Shown piece by piece: positions 42,318 through 49,425 of a stretch of 64,000 nucleotides of DNA. The number at the start of each line of letters is the position of its first letter. Position 1 is the stretch's first letter. The stretch is from JABFSS01 sp964449445 (GTDB lineage: Bacteria; Patescibacteriota; Gracilibacteria; Peribacterales; Peribacteraceae), in assembly GCA_964449445.1 (NCBI GenBank), contig CAYUZT010000002.1, positions 124,001 through 188,000 on the forward strand. Direction: 5' to 3'. The position numbers and the translations under genes are program-made. Under the pieces are notes generated by a model. That model did not search any database. It saw only the letters and a list, made by a program, of their open reading frames with translations, and had not been told where the DNA came from.

Positions 42318-43358
42318 ATGCGTACCCCCCTCATCTATTGGCTGTCCGTCCGTGTACGCGCGCTTCTCGTCTTCTTCCTGTTCGTCAGTACCCTGCTGCC
42401 TCCGTACGTCCCTGCGTCCGCAACAGCCACGGAGGAGTTGGAGCTGCCTCCGCAGCAATTCCTGTTTGTTGAGGAAGGATTTTTAATGAAGACGTCATCG
42501 CTCGGGGAACAAGGCTCGCGTCTCGCGTTCAGCGAGGGGATCATTCATCCCGTTAAGGAAGGAGATTCCCTGGAGAAGATCGCCCAGCGCTACGGAGTAA
42601 GCGCCAATACCATCCGCTGGGCCAACGGCCTCACCGAAGGTTCCCGATTACAGCCCGGGCAGGAACTACTTGTGTTGCCGGTGGATGGGATCGTGCACGT
42701 CGTGCGACGGGGACAAACGCTTGGGCGCATCGCCCAGCTCTACGATATATCCGTCGATGACATCGCGCGCCAGAATCGCATCAAAGGAGGCTTCATCGTG
42801 GCGGGCGAGCAGTTGATTATTCCCGGGGGGAAACCGATCACGGGCGCATCCGCCATCGCAGCCGCCGATCAAGTACTGCGCTTTGCCGATCAGCTTCCTG
42901 TGAAGGACATCCGCCTTCCACTCGGCTCAACATCTGTCGCCGTCATGCCCAGTACCGCCCCCACGGTGGGTGCCATTCTCTCGCAAACACTCCTCCAGAT
43001 GCCGTGCGAGAACTGTTTCTTTACGCAGCGGTATCACCCCGGCCACTACGCAGTTGATCTTCAGGAGCGAGGCGGCGGTCATATCTTCGCCGCGGAGGAA
43101 GGCACGGTGCTTCGCGCGGATATCGGTTGGAACGGAGGATTCGGCAACGTGATCGAAGTCGATCACGGCAACGACCTCGTGACTCTCTACGCGCATAATA
43201 AAGTGCTCTACGCGAAGAAAGGAGATACCGTGAAGCGCGGCCAGGTGATCGCCGAAATGGGCAACACCGGGCTGGTGCACGGCCCTACCGGCATTCATAT
43301 CCACTTCGAAGTCCGCGTGAGTGGGGTCAAAAAGAATCCGGCGTTGTACTTGGAATAG
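42318..43358 (+). CDS. Exported LysM-M23 peptidoglycan hydrolase
   Basis: 346 aa. Signal peptide about 1-37 (LLVFFLFVSTLLPPYVPASA). Two LysM domains bind glycan: HPVKEGDSLEKIAQRYGVSA near 72 and HVVRRGQTLGRIAQLYDIS near 120. The M23 peptidase domain near 225-345 has GHYAVDLQERGG (His, Asp) and HIHFEVR, so the zinc site is complete. ATG at 42318 follows the carboxypeptidase stop by 5 bp; the two are surely cotranscribed. A second M23 enzyme lies at 35274. Confidence 0.94.
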   Translation: MRTPLIYWLSVRVRALLVFFLFVSTLLPPYVPASATATEELELPPQQFLFVEEGFLMKTSSLGEQGSRLAFSEGIIHPVKEGDSLEKIAQRYGVSANTIRWANGLTEGSRLQPGQELLVLPVDGIVHVVRRGQTLGRIAQLYDISVDDIARQNRIKGGFIVAGEQLIIPGGKPITGASAIAAADQVLRFADQLPVKDIRLPLGSTSVAVMPSTAPTVGAILSQTLLQMPCENCFFTQRYHPGHYAVDLQERGGGHIFAAEEGTVLRADIGWNGGFGNVIEVDHGNDLVTLYAHNKVLYAKKGDTVKRGQVIAEMGNTGLVHGPTGIHIHFEVRVSGVKKNPALYLE

Positions 43359-43369
43359 AGGAGAATCAT

Positions 43370-44155
43370 TCAATTGTCGTACCGCCCGGCCTGTTCCCAT
43401 GCGAGCAGGAAGAGGCTGCGGAGAGCGACAGCCATCTTCTTATTGATTAATTTGAGACCTGTCGGCGTACGTCCGCTCGTGGAGAACATCGCGATCATGT
43501 TGCCAATGACATTGATTTCACAGTCGCTGGGAAATAGGTTTTTCGGAACGAGTCGGGTCTCACGCAACTCCTTCCGGTCTCTCTTTTTGTAGGCAATGGC
43601 GGCTTTGATGTCGGGCTGGATACTTTTCACGAACATTCCCTGCTCCACCCGTTTTTTCGTGTAGCGCTGCCAGTCGTTTCCGGCCAGTTTCGTATGGTAC
43701 GTATTAAGCCCAAAACAGTAGCAAAGCTGTTCGCCAAGGTTAGCGATGAGTGTTTCATCAATCAGATCCGTAACAGCGGCAAGGCCTTCGTAGTACTGAG
43801 CATTCTCCTGGTGTTCGACCACTCCAACTTTTCCACTTGCCTGCAATTTCTGCAGTTGATCCTGCAACAATCGCGCTTTTTTCATGTGCTCCTCCGCCTT
43901 CTGCACTTGCGATTTACAGAGTGCCACGAGCATCTCCGGATGCTCCGCAGTAAAGTGCGCGATACCGTTCTTCCGGACGCGGTTGACGATCTTACGCCGC
44001 TCCAGACCTTCGAGCGCTTGATACACCGTTGGCCGTTTCATACTGATGCGCTTTGCCACGATACTCACGATCGATTCACCATGCGTGAGCAAATACATGT
44101 AGACGCTCACCTCGTGCGCGGTGAATCCAATGCTCTGCAGAAATGCTTCGATCAT
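43370..44155 (-). CDS. TrmB-family transcriptional regulator 3
   Basis: 261 aa from ATG at 44155, or 299 aa from ATG at 44269. The winged helix begins at MIEAFLQSIGFTAHEVSVYM and continues SIVSIVAKRISMKRPTVYQALEGLERRKIVNRVR; a helical linker and the same type of C-terminal domain as regulators 1 and 2 follow. Homology favours 44155, but the ATG at 44269 lies 5 nt after the TGTC-N10-GACA palindrome exactly as in the two paralogues, so the longer start must be considered. Divergent from the HD-domain gene. Confidence 0.87.
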   Translation of the reverse strand: MIEAFLQSIGFTAHEVSVYMYLLTHGESIVSIVAKRISMKRPTVYQALEGLERRKIVNRVRKNGIAHFTAEHPEMLVALCKSQVQKAEEHMKKARLLQDQLQKLQASGKVGVVEHQENAQYYEGLAAVTDLIDETLIANLGEQLCYCFGLNTYHTKLAGNDWQRYTKKRVEQGMFVKSIQPDIKAAIAYKKRDRKELRETRLVPKNLFPSDCEINVIGNMIAMFSTSGRTPTGLKLINKKMAVALRSLFLLAWEQAGRYDN

Positions 44156-44190
44156 GGTAATGGATAACGGTACTGGAGTTACATTTTTTT

Positions 44191-44204
44191 GACAAGGTGT
44201 TGTC
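44191..44204. promoter_or_regulatory. Secondary inverted repeat GACAA-TTGTC upstream of TrmB 3
   Basis: GACAAGGTGTTGTC has the TGTC half-sites in the opposite order from the main operator. It is 36 bp from the 44155 start and may be an accessory site or chance. Confidence 0.4.
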
Positions 44205-44274
44205 CTCCAGAGAGTATAAAAAAATGACATAAAGCCATTTAATGGACATATGTGGATAATGACACGCATGTTGA

Positions 44275-44292
44275 TGTCACAAAATTGTGACA
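44275..44292. promoter_or_regulatory. Candidate TrmB operator 3
   Basis: TGTCACAAAATTGTGACA with 8-bp perfect arms around AA, again TGTC-N10-GACA. It sits in the divergent spacer between TrmB 3 and the HD gene, 5 nt from the alternative TrmB 3 start at 44269. Confidence 0.8.
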
Positions 44293-44407
44293 GATAATTC
44301 CTTCAGGAAACCGTCGCATTTTCCTCAATATGCATGGGTAATACTGATGGCTATTTACTTGGGGCGCGGTAGACAGGACGATACCTATTCTTCACATCTT
44401 GCATTGT

Positions 44408-44878
44408 ATGAATCCCGTCACGGCGTCCTCGGCCGAAAAATTGATGACCGCCTTGGAAATGTGCATGCGCGTTCATCGCGACGACAGAGATCGACGGGGC
44501 ATGCCGTTCGTTTTCCATGCGATACGCGTGATGAATAAACAGCAGACGGTCGATCGGAAAATCATCGCGCTTCTCCACGATACGGTCGAGTGTCATCCGG
44601 AACGGATGGACTTGGATACGGTTGAATCCCTCTTCGGAGCACCCATTGGCAGTTCGGTGCGGGCGCTGACGCGTCAATCAGGAGAACACTGGGACGCCTA
44701 CATGGAGCGACTGCTGACGGATGAGGATGCAGCCATGGTGAAACTTGCGGATTTGGAGGACAACATGGATCCGCGGCGTATGGATGAACAGTCAGCCAGG
44801 AAGACGTACGATAAATATTTCGCAGCGCATAGCCGTATTTGCAATGAATACGATATCTATCCCTATTTGCGGATGTAG
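44408..44878 (+). CDS. Small HD-domain hydrolase, RelA/SpoT-HD-like
   Basis: 156 aa. MPFVFHAIRVMNK gives the first His, IALLHDTVECHPE the HD pair, and VKLADLEDNMDPRR the downstream Asp, the order found in the hydrolase domain of RelA/SpoT and in small alarmone or nucleotide hydrolases. There is no synthetase or regulatory domain, so at most a stand-alone (p)ppGpp- or nucleotide-hydrolysing enzyme. It faces TrmB 3 across a spacer with operator 3. Start could be TTG at 44399 instead. Confidence 0.8.
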   Translation: MNPVTASSAEKLMTALEMCMRVHRDDRDRRGMPFVFHAIRVMNKQQTVDRKIIALLHDTVECHPERMDLDTVESLFGAPIGSSVRALTRQSGEHWDAYMERLLTDEDAAMVKLADLEDNMDPRRMDEQSARKTYDKYFAAHSRICNEYDIYPYLRM

Positions 44879-44920
44879 CGGTGGCCCCGTATTGTGGTGT
44901 GCTCGCTGTTCATCACAATC

Positions 44921-45640
44921 ATGACTGCGTCACTGTCCTCAACGGCTCAAAAGTATTCCGTCATGGGAGAAACAATCGAACTACAAGGGCACCCCGATGT
45001 ATTTTCGCCATCATCGCATGGCCTGGCCTTCGCGGAGATCTTGAATGTGGATACAGATGAAAAAACTGTGGATGTCGGCTGCGGGACCGGAATTTTTGCG
45101 ATTGCTGCCGCTATGAGAGGAGCGATCGTCACTGCCATCGACCCGAATGCCCACGCTATCCGTCTGACGAAAAGAAATGCAGCTGCCAACAACGTGTCGG
45201 TGGAAACAGTGCAAGGGATGTTTTTTGCCGGTCTCCGGCGAGAGTTCGATGTCATCATCGCAAATCTGCCCCAGGACATCGTGCATCCGAGCACTCTCAT
45301 GAAATTGAGCCGATTACAGCGTATGGCTATTTCCGCGGGCCCGTATGGCGATGCTGCCATTCGTCATCTCCTGAGTTGTGCCTTGAATCATATGCATGCG
45401 GAGTCCCGTCTCTATACGGTTGTGTACACGGGAGCGCGCCACGAGGAAACTCAAGCACTCATCAATAAGCATTTCCATGTGTCGCGAAAACACACGAGCA
45501 CAGTGGCGTGCAAAGACCATGTTGGCGAAAATAGCGATTTTTATGAAAAGTTACGGGACCAAGGAGTCATCGATATTTTCAGGCGACGAGGAGAATGGCA
45601 TGCGCATCAGCACGAGTACGAATTGCACAAGAAAAAGTAG
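44921..45640 (+). CDS. Class I SAM-dependent methyltransferase
   Basis: 239 aa. Motif I VDVGCGTGIFAIAAA near residue 50, acidic post-I AIDPNAHAIRLTKRN, and VIIANLPQD near residue 105 in place of NPPY, the pattern of PrmC/PrmA-type N-methyltransferases. The C-terminal part (residues 150-239) is unusual and rich in His and charged residues. Substrate unknown; a protein or small-molecule amine is likeliest. Start at ATG 44921 or GTG 44894; the former fits the family better. Confidence 0.85.
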   Translation: MTASLSSTAQKYSVMGETIELQGHPDVFSPSSHGLAFAEILNVDTDEKTVDVGCGTGIFAIAAAMRGAIVTAIDPNAHAIRLTKRNAAANNVSVETVQGMFFAGLRREFDVIIANLPQDIVHPSTLMKLSRLQRMAISAGPYGDAAIRHLLSCALNHMHAESRLYTVVYTGARHEETQALINKHFHVSRKHTSTVACKDHVGENSDFYEKLRDQGVIDIFRRRGEWHAHQHEYELHKKK

Positions 45641-45687
45641 GCCGATAGGGCATCATTCTGGTCATTTTCTCGTCGAAAAAACCGGTT

Positions 45688-45716
45688 TTGTCCTGTGCAT
45701 GAAATTGTGGTACTAT
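45688..45716 (+). promoter_or_regulatory. Promoter upstream of tRNA-Asp
   Basis: TTGTCC (45688-45693), 17-bp spacer, TACTAT (45711-45716); predicted start about 70 nt before the mature tRNA. Confidence 0.7.
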
Positions 45717-45793
45717 TCCTGTGCTCCTCTAAGGACAAATCGGGAGGTGAAAAGGTGACAGCTCTTTTTTGCATCGAGAAGTTCGTCTATCGC

Positions 45794-45869
45794 GGATCCG
45801 TAGCTCAATGGTTAGAGCGCTCCCCTGTCACGGGAGAGGTTGCGGGTTCGAGCCCCGTCGGGTCCGCCA
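45794..45869 (+). tRNA. tRNA-Asp (anticodon GTC)
   Basis: Acceptor GGATCCG/CGGGTCC with one G-U pair, D-arm GCTC...GAGC, anticodon stem CTCCC/GGGAG with loop CTGTCAC (GTC at 45827-45829), T-arm GCGGG/CCCGT with TTCGAGC, discriminator G and encoded CCA. Confidence 0.97.
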
Positions 45870-45885
45870 GAATATTTCAAATAAA

Positions 45886-46470
45886 CTACTCCACTCTTCG
45901 CCATCTCCCGATTCGTGCTGCCAGATGACCTTTGGGATCGATGTATCGAAGAACGCGAAAGAGTAAATTACGTTGCCGATCTATCCGGGAGAGTTTGGGT
46001 TCGAATGTACGCGGTATCGTGAACGACGGATATCGCAGCAACACCTGACGCACCGTGTAGGGTCGAACCGTAAACCCTGCAGCACGAAAGTAGTCGGCTG
46101 CCTGCAGGCGGTTACGACGACCTGCCACAAGCAAAATAGGACTGTTCGTCAGTCCCCTCTTCTTCAGCATCGCACACACATTTACCACATTCTCCGGCGT
46201 ACTGAGCGATGTGTTTTCGTTCAGCACATTCTCTTCCGGTACGTGGTAGCGCCACCGGCGGACCACATACTCTTTCATCGTCTCGGCTTCAGACTTCCCT
46301 TCACGTCCGGCCGTGTGCCCGCCACTCATGATCACGATGCCGCCGTGACGGCTATAGAGCACTGCGGCTGCGGTGGCGCGCAGTCTTGAGGCAAATCCAA
46401 TCCCGCCACTACCGAGCCCTGCTCCAAGAACAACGATCACCGGAGCAGTGGAAGCGGGGCGGAGGACCAT
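45886..46470 (-). CDS. YdcF/SanA-like DUF218 protein
   Basis: 194 aa. VIVVLGAGLGSGGIGFASRL near the start, GIVIMSGGHTAGREGKSEAETM near residue 55, NTSLSTPENVVN and ILLVAGRRNRLQAADYFRAAG near 130 match the DUF218 (ElyC/SanA/YdcF) family, linked to envelope precursor metabolism. Most members have an N-terminal membrane helix; here only a weak one is seen. The ATG at 46470 has TAGACT (46479-46484, plus-strand AGTCTA) 8 nt upstream. It overlaps by 2 bp the start of the divergent gene. Confidence 0.87.
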   Translation of the reverse strand: MVLRPASTAPVIVVLGAGLGSGGIGFASRLRATAAAVLYSRHGGIVIMSGGHTAGREGKSEAETMKEYVVRRWRYHVPEENVLNENTSLSTPENVVNVCAMLKKRGLTNSPILLVAGRRNRLQAADYFRAAGFTVRPYTVRQVLLRYPSFTIPRTFEPKLSRIDRQRNLLFRVLRYIDPKGHLAARIGRWRRVE

Positions 46471-47137
46471 GAAGAAAAGTCTACACTTCACGACACCCTC
46501 CATGGAGGCTACCATGGAGGCCATGCAACTCCCCTACCTCACCATTGCGGAAGCAGTGGAAAAAACGAACCGGTCTCCCAGTACCATCCGCAGAATCATT
46601 CGCAGTATCGCCGATAAAAAATCTCACCCGGACCGCATACAAATCAGCCCGAGTGTGCAGGAGGTCGATCAGTTCAAGAAGAAGGGCGAGAACTTCACGT
46701 GGAAAATTTGTGAGGAGGTCCTTTTGAAAAATTTGCATCGAGTCCAAGAGGCAGAGAAAAAACAGGCACGTCCTTTCTCGTCCAACGTCGAAGGAGAGAT
46801 TTTGGGAATCCTGCAGGAAGAATTGAAAATAAAAAACCGGCAGATCGAAAAGCAGGGCGAAATCATTCAGTCGCTCAACGAAAGACTGCGTGAAGGAAAC
46901 ATTCTGATGGCCACCCTGCACAAGCAGCTCACACTCCCCTCCCCTGAACCCGTGCAATCATCCCCCTCCATGAAGGCCTCCACGGAGTCCTCCATGAAGC
47001 CCTCCAGGATACTCAAGAAGCCTGCCCGCCGAAGTCCGCCTAAGGCGGACGAAGGCGGGGCCTCCAAGGTGGCCTCCAAGCCCCCCTCCAAACAGCCCTC
47101 CAAGAGGGGATTTTTGGCTTGGCTCAGCGGCTCCTAA
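46469..47137 (+). CDS. Putative DNA-binding protein with HTH, coiled coil and low-complexity tail
   Basis: About 222 aa. Residues near 18-75 (YLTIAEAVEKTNRSPSTIRRIIRSIADKK) look like a MerR/excisionase-type helix-turn-helix; a coiled coil follows near 105-150 (LQEELKIKNRQIEKQGEIIQ). The last 70 residues are Ser/Pro/Lys-rich and built from CCTCCAAG-like words plus a palindromic element (47034-47050), so this tail is repeat-derived. Such Rep- or KilA-like small DNA-binding proteins occur on plasmids and phage, but no other mobile-element gene is near. Start uncertain among several ATGs in 46469-46523. Confidence 0.65.
   Translation: MKKSLHFTTPSMEATMEAMQLPYLTIAEAVEKTNRSPSTIRRIIRSIADKKSHPDRIQISPSVQEVDQFKKKGENFTWKICEEVLLKNLHRVQEAEKKQARPFSSNVEGEILGILQEELKIKNRQIEKQGEIIQSLNERLREGNILMATLHKQLTLPSPEPVQSSPSMKASTESSMKPSRILKKPARRSPPKADEGGASKVASKPPSKQPSKRGFLAWLSGS
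47034..47050. repeat. Palindrome GTCCGCC-TAA-GGCGGAC inside the 46469 gene
   Basis: GTCCGCCTAAGGCGGAC, one base from the inner palindrome at 17387-17402, flanked by GCCTGCCCGCCGAA and GAAGGCGGGG as in that element. Read in frame within the low-complexity tail. Confidence 0.8.
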
Positions 47138-47150
47138 GGGTATCTAACTA

Positions 47151-48620
47151 TTAGAGTGGAGGCCTCCTGGTGTGCCAGTCTGTTGCCTGCTCGTATGCGT
47201 AGGCGGCACACAGCATTCGCCCTTCCTCCCACTGCGGCACCATCAGCTGCAATCCAATCGGAAGCGGGGGGGTACCTGCCTCTGCTTTGGAAAATCCGCA
47301 GGGAATCGACATCGCCGGAATGCCCGCCATCACGGGACCATCCATGAACACATCCTCCAGATACATGGCCACGACGTCATCGGTATGTGCGCCCACAACG
47401 AAGGCCGGAGTAGGGGAGACGGGCGCAATAATCACGTCCACTTTTTTGAATGCTTCCGTGAAGTCCTGGCCGATGAGCGTGCGGACCTTTTGTGCCTGGC
47501 GGTAGTAGGCATCGTAGTAGCCTGCGGAGAGGGCATAGGTGCCGATCATGATCCGACGTTTCACTTCCGGCCCGAAGCCCGTAGAGCGCACACGCTCGTA
47601 GTGGTCCAGAAGGCTCTGTGCTTTGTCGATACTTCGCCCATACCGAACCCCATCGTACCGGGCCATATTGGAGCTCACTTCGCAGGGGCACAGCACGTAG
47701 TACGTCGCGATTGCGTACTTGGAGTGGGGGAGTGAGATCTGACGAACGGTTGCTCCCATCTTCGCAAATTCCTTGCCTGCGGCTCGGACCGCCTCGGCAA
47801 TTTCGCCGCTCAGTTCGGGAATAAAATATTCTTTGGGAATGCCGATACGCATGCCTTTTACGCCCTTCTTGAGCTCTTTGTGGTAGTCGGGGACAGGCGT
47901 ATCGCTCGTGGTGGCATCCAGCGGATCTTTACCGGCAATCGCCTGCAGCACGATCGCCGTATCTTCGGCGGTCCTGCAGATGGGTCCGATGGTATCGAGC
48001 GAGCTTGCCATACTCATCACTCCGTAGCGGCTGGTGCGGCCGTACGTACAACGCAGGCCCGAAACCCCGCACAAGCCGGCTGGCTGGCGGATGGAGCCGC
48101 CTGTATCGGTTCCCAACGCAAACAAGCCTTCTGATGCACAGACACCCGCAGCGGAGCCTCCAGAAGACCCTCCTGCCACACGTGTGGTATCCCATGGATT
48201 TCGTGTCGGTCCGTAGCACGACGTCTCGGTGCTCGCACCCATCGTGAATTCATCGGTGTTCGTCTTTCCGATGCTGATGGCCCCCGCTAATTTCAATCGC
48301 TTCGTGGTAGTGCAGTCGAACGGCGGAGTGTAGTTCTTCTCGCGCAGAATATTGCTGCACGCAGTCGTCGGAACGCCCTCCTCGCAGTACACGTCTTTTG
48401 TCAGGTAGGGGATTCCTGTGAGTGGCTGATCGAACTTTCCGTCGATATCTATCTTTTTGGCTTTCTCCAGGGCTCTGTCAAAATCCTTATACACGACGGC
48501 ATTCAGCGCTCCATCCACGGCGATAATCCGGTCTATACATGCCTGCACGAGTTCGGTGCACTTTACTTTTCGCGTAGCAAGCTTTTCATGTGCTTCGGTG
48601 ATGGTTAGGGAGGAGAGCAT
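47151..48620 (-). CDS. gatA: Aspartyl/glutamyl-tRNA(Asn/Gln) amidotransferase subunit A
   Basis: Glutaminase subunit that supplies ammonia for converting Glu-tRNA(Gln) or Asp-tRNA(Asn). 489 aa, full length. The amidase catalytic triad is present: Lys in YLTKDVYCEEGVP near residue 77, and the Ser-cisSer pair in VAGGSSGGSAAGV near residues 148-160; DTGGSIRQPAGLCG follows. gatC is directly upstream on the same strand; gatB is not in the window. A palindrome (48635-48653) lies in the short gatC-gatA gap. Confidence 0.97.
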   Translation of the reverse strand: MLSSLTITEAHEKLATRKVKCTELVQACIDRIIAVDGALNAVVYKDFDRALEKAKKIDIDGKFDQPLTGIPYLTKDVYCEEGVPTTACSNILREKNYTPPFDCTTTKRLKLAGAISIGKTNTDEFTMGASTETSCYGPTRNPWDTTRVAGGSSGGSAAGVCASEGLFALGTDTGGSIRQPAGLCGVSGLRCTYGRTSRYGVMSMASSLDTIGPICRTAEDTAIVLQAIAGKDPLDATTSDTPVPDYHKELKKGVKGMRIGIPKEYFIPELSGEIAEAVRAAGKEFAKMGATVRQISLPHSKYAIATYYVLCPCEVSSNMARYDGVRYGRSIDKAQSLLDHYERVRSTGFGPEVKRRIMIGTYALSAGYYDAYYRQAQKVRTLIGQDFTEAFKKVDVIIAPVSPTPAFVVGAHTDDVVAMYLEDVFMDGPVMAGIPAMSIPCGFSKAEAGTPPLPIGLQLMVPQWEEGRMLCAAYAYEQATDWHTRRPPL

Positions 48621-48634
48621 GGAGAGATGGTCAG

Positions 48635-48653
48635 CGCAGGTCTTCGACCTGCG
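48635..48653. repeat. Palindrome between gatC and gatA
   Basis: CGCAGGTC and GACCTGCG around TTC, a perfect 8-bp stem. It lies in the 34-bp gap inside an operon and could tune gatA relative to gatC. Confidence 0.8.
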
Positions 48654-48654
48654 T

Positions 48655-48951
48655 TTATCCGTGAGCGGATGGGGAAACGATCTGGTGATCGCTCAGGGGC
48701 AGGGGACTGCAGTTGAGGAGGGCATCGGGAGAGGTATTTTCTTCGCGAATGCTGTCTTCGCGGAAGACGTTCGTCTGGCCGGTTACTTGCGCCGTCGGTT
48801 CCACCTTGGAGGTATCGACTTCTTTGAGCATGTCGACGTACTGGAGAATCGAGGTGAGTTCTTTCGCAAATTTTTCCACTTCGCCATCCTTCAGCCGGAG
48901 CCGTGCGAGCTTCGCGATATGCCGGACTTGATCCTTTGTGAGGGTTGTCAT
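48655..48951 (-). CDS. gatC: Aspartyl/glutamyl-tRNA(Asn/Gln) amidotransferase subunit C
   Basis: 98 aa, standard size. MTTLTKDQVRHIAKLARLRL and VEKFAKELTSILQYVDMLKE are the family's helical start, and FREDSIREENTSPDALLNCS its extended belt around the GatA-GatB complex. ATG at 48951 begins at the conserved MTTLTKDQ. First gene of the gatCA operon; a word hairpin lies just upstream, shared with divergent rnpA. Confidence 0.93.
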   Translation of the reverse strand: MTTLTKDQVRHIAKLARLRLKDGEVEKFAKELTSILQYVDMLKEVDTSKVEPTAQVTGQTNVFREDSIREENTSPDALLNCSPLPLSDHQIVSPSAHG

Positions 48952-48980
48952 GAGATGGAGAAAGCATAGGGAGAACCTAG

Positions 48981-49049
48981 AATGAATCAAGAATTATGAA
49001 TCATGAGAATTGGTATCTAGTTCTTCATAATTCATGATTCATGATTCAT
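48981..49049. repeat. AT-rich word hairpin upstream of rnpA
   Basis: Left arm AATGAATCAAGAATTATGAA then TCATGA; right arm TTCATAATTCATGATTCATG then ATTCAT. It ends 10 nt before the rnpA start, and CATACT overlapping its end could be the -10 box. Confidence 0.85.
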
Positions 49050-49059
49050 ACTTCCCCGC

Positions 49060-49425
49060 ATGAAACTCCTCCGACTCCGTGGTCGAAAAGTGTGCGATCG
49101 CCTGATACGGCAAGGAAACGTCTGGAAAGGCCGTCACATGCTTGTTCGATGGCTGCCGGGGCATCCACGCCATCCAGGGGCTCTCTGCGATTCTGAGGCC
49201 ATTTACGCAGGAACCCTGGCCTCTTCCAAACTGGACCCCTCCGCCGTGAAGCGGAACCGCATGCGACGCCGGACGCGGGAGGCTCTGCGGACGGGCTTGC
49301 TGCACGAGGAAACTCTCCCGACAACCCAGTTGTTGATTGCCCCCCGGTCCTCTAGCCTGAGTGCTCCGTTCGAAGAGATTCGAAAGGACATCGAACTTTT
49401 CCTTTCCTTCCGACGCCATGGCTGA
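49060..49425 (+). CDS. rnpA: Ribonuclease P protein component
   Basis: Protein subunit that helps RNase P RNA trim tRNA 5' ends. 121 aa. Basic N-terminus (MKLLRLRGRKVCDRLIRQG) and the signature SAVKRNRMRRRTREALR near residue 72, the RNR motif. Usually rpmH precedes it; no L34-like frame is seen in the spacer, which instead holds the word hairpin. yidC begins inside its last codons (8-bp overlap), the usual rnpA-yidC order. Confidence 0.92.
   Translation: MKLLRLRGRKVCDRLIRQGNVWKGRHMLVRWLPGHPRHPGALCDSEAIYAGTLASSKLDPSAVKRNRMRRRTREALRTGLLHEETLPTTQLLIAPRSSSLSAPFEEIRKDIELFLSFRRHG

Noticed and set aside
46469..47137. Insertion sequence or phage gene
   Set aside because: No transposase, integrase, terminal inverted repeats or target duplication seen around it; only the HTH-like domain suggests mobility.
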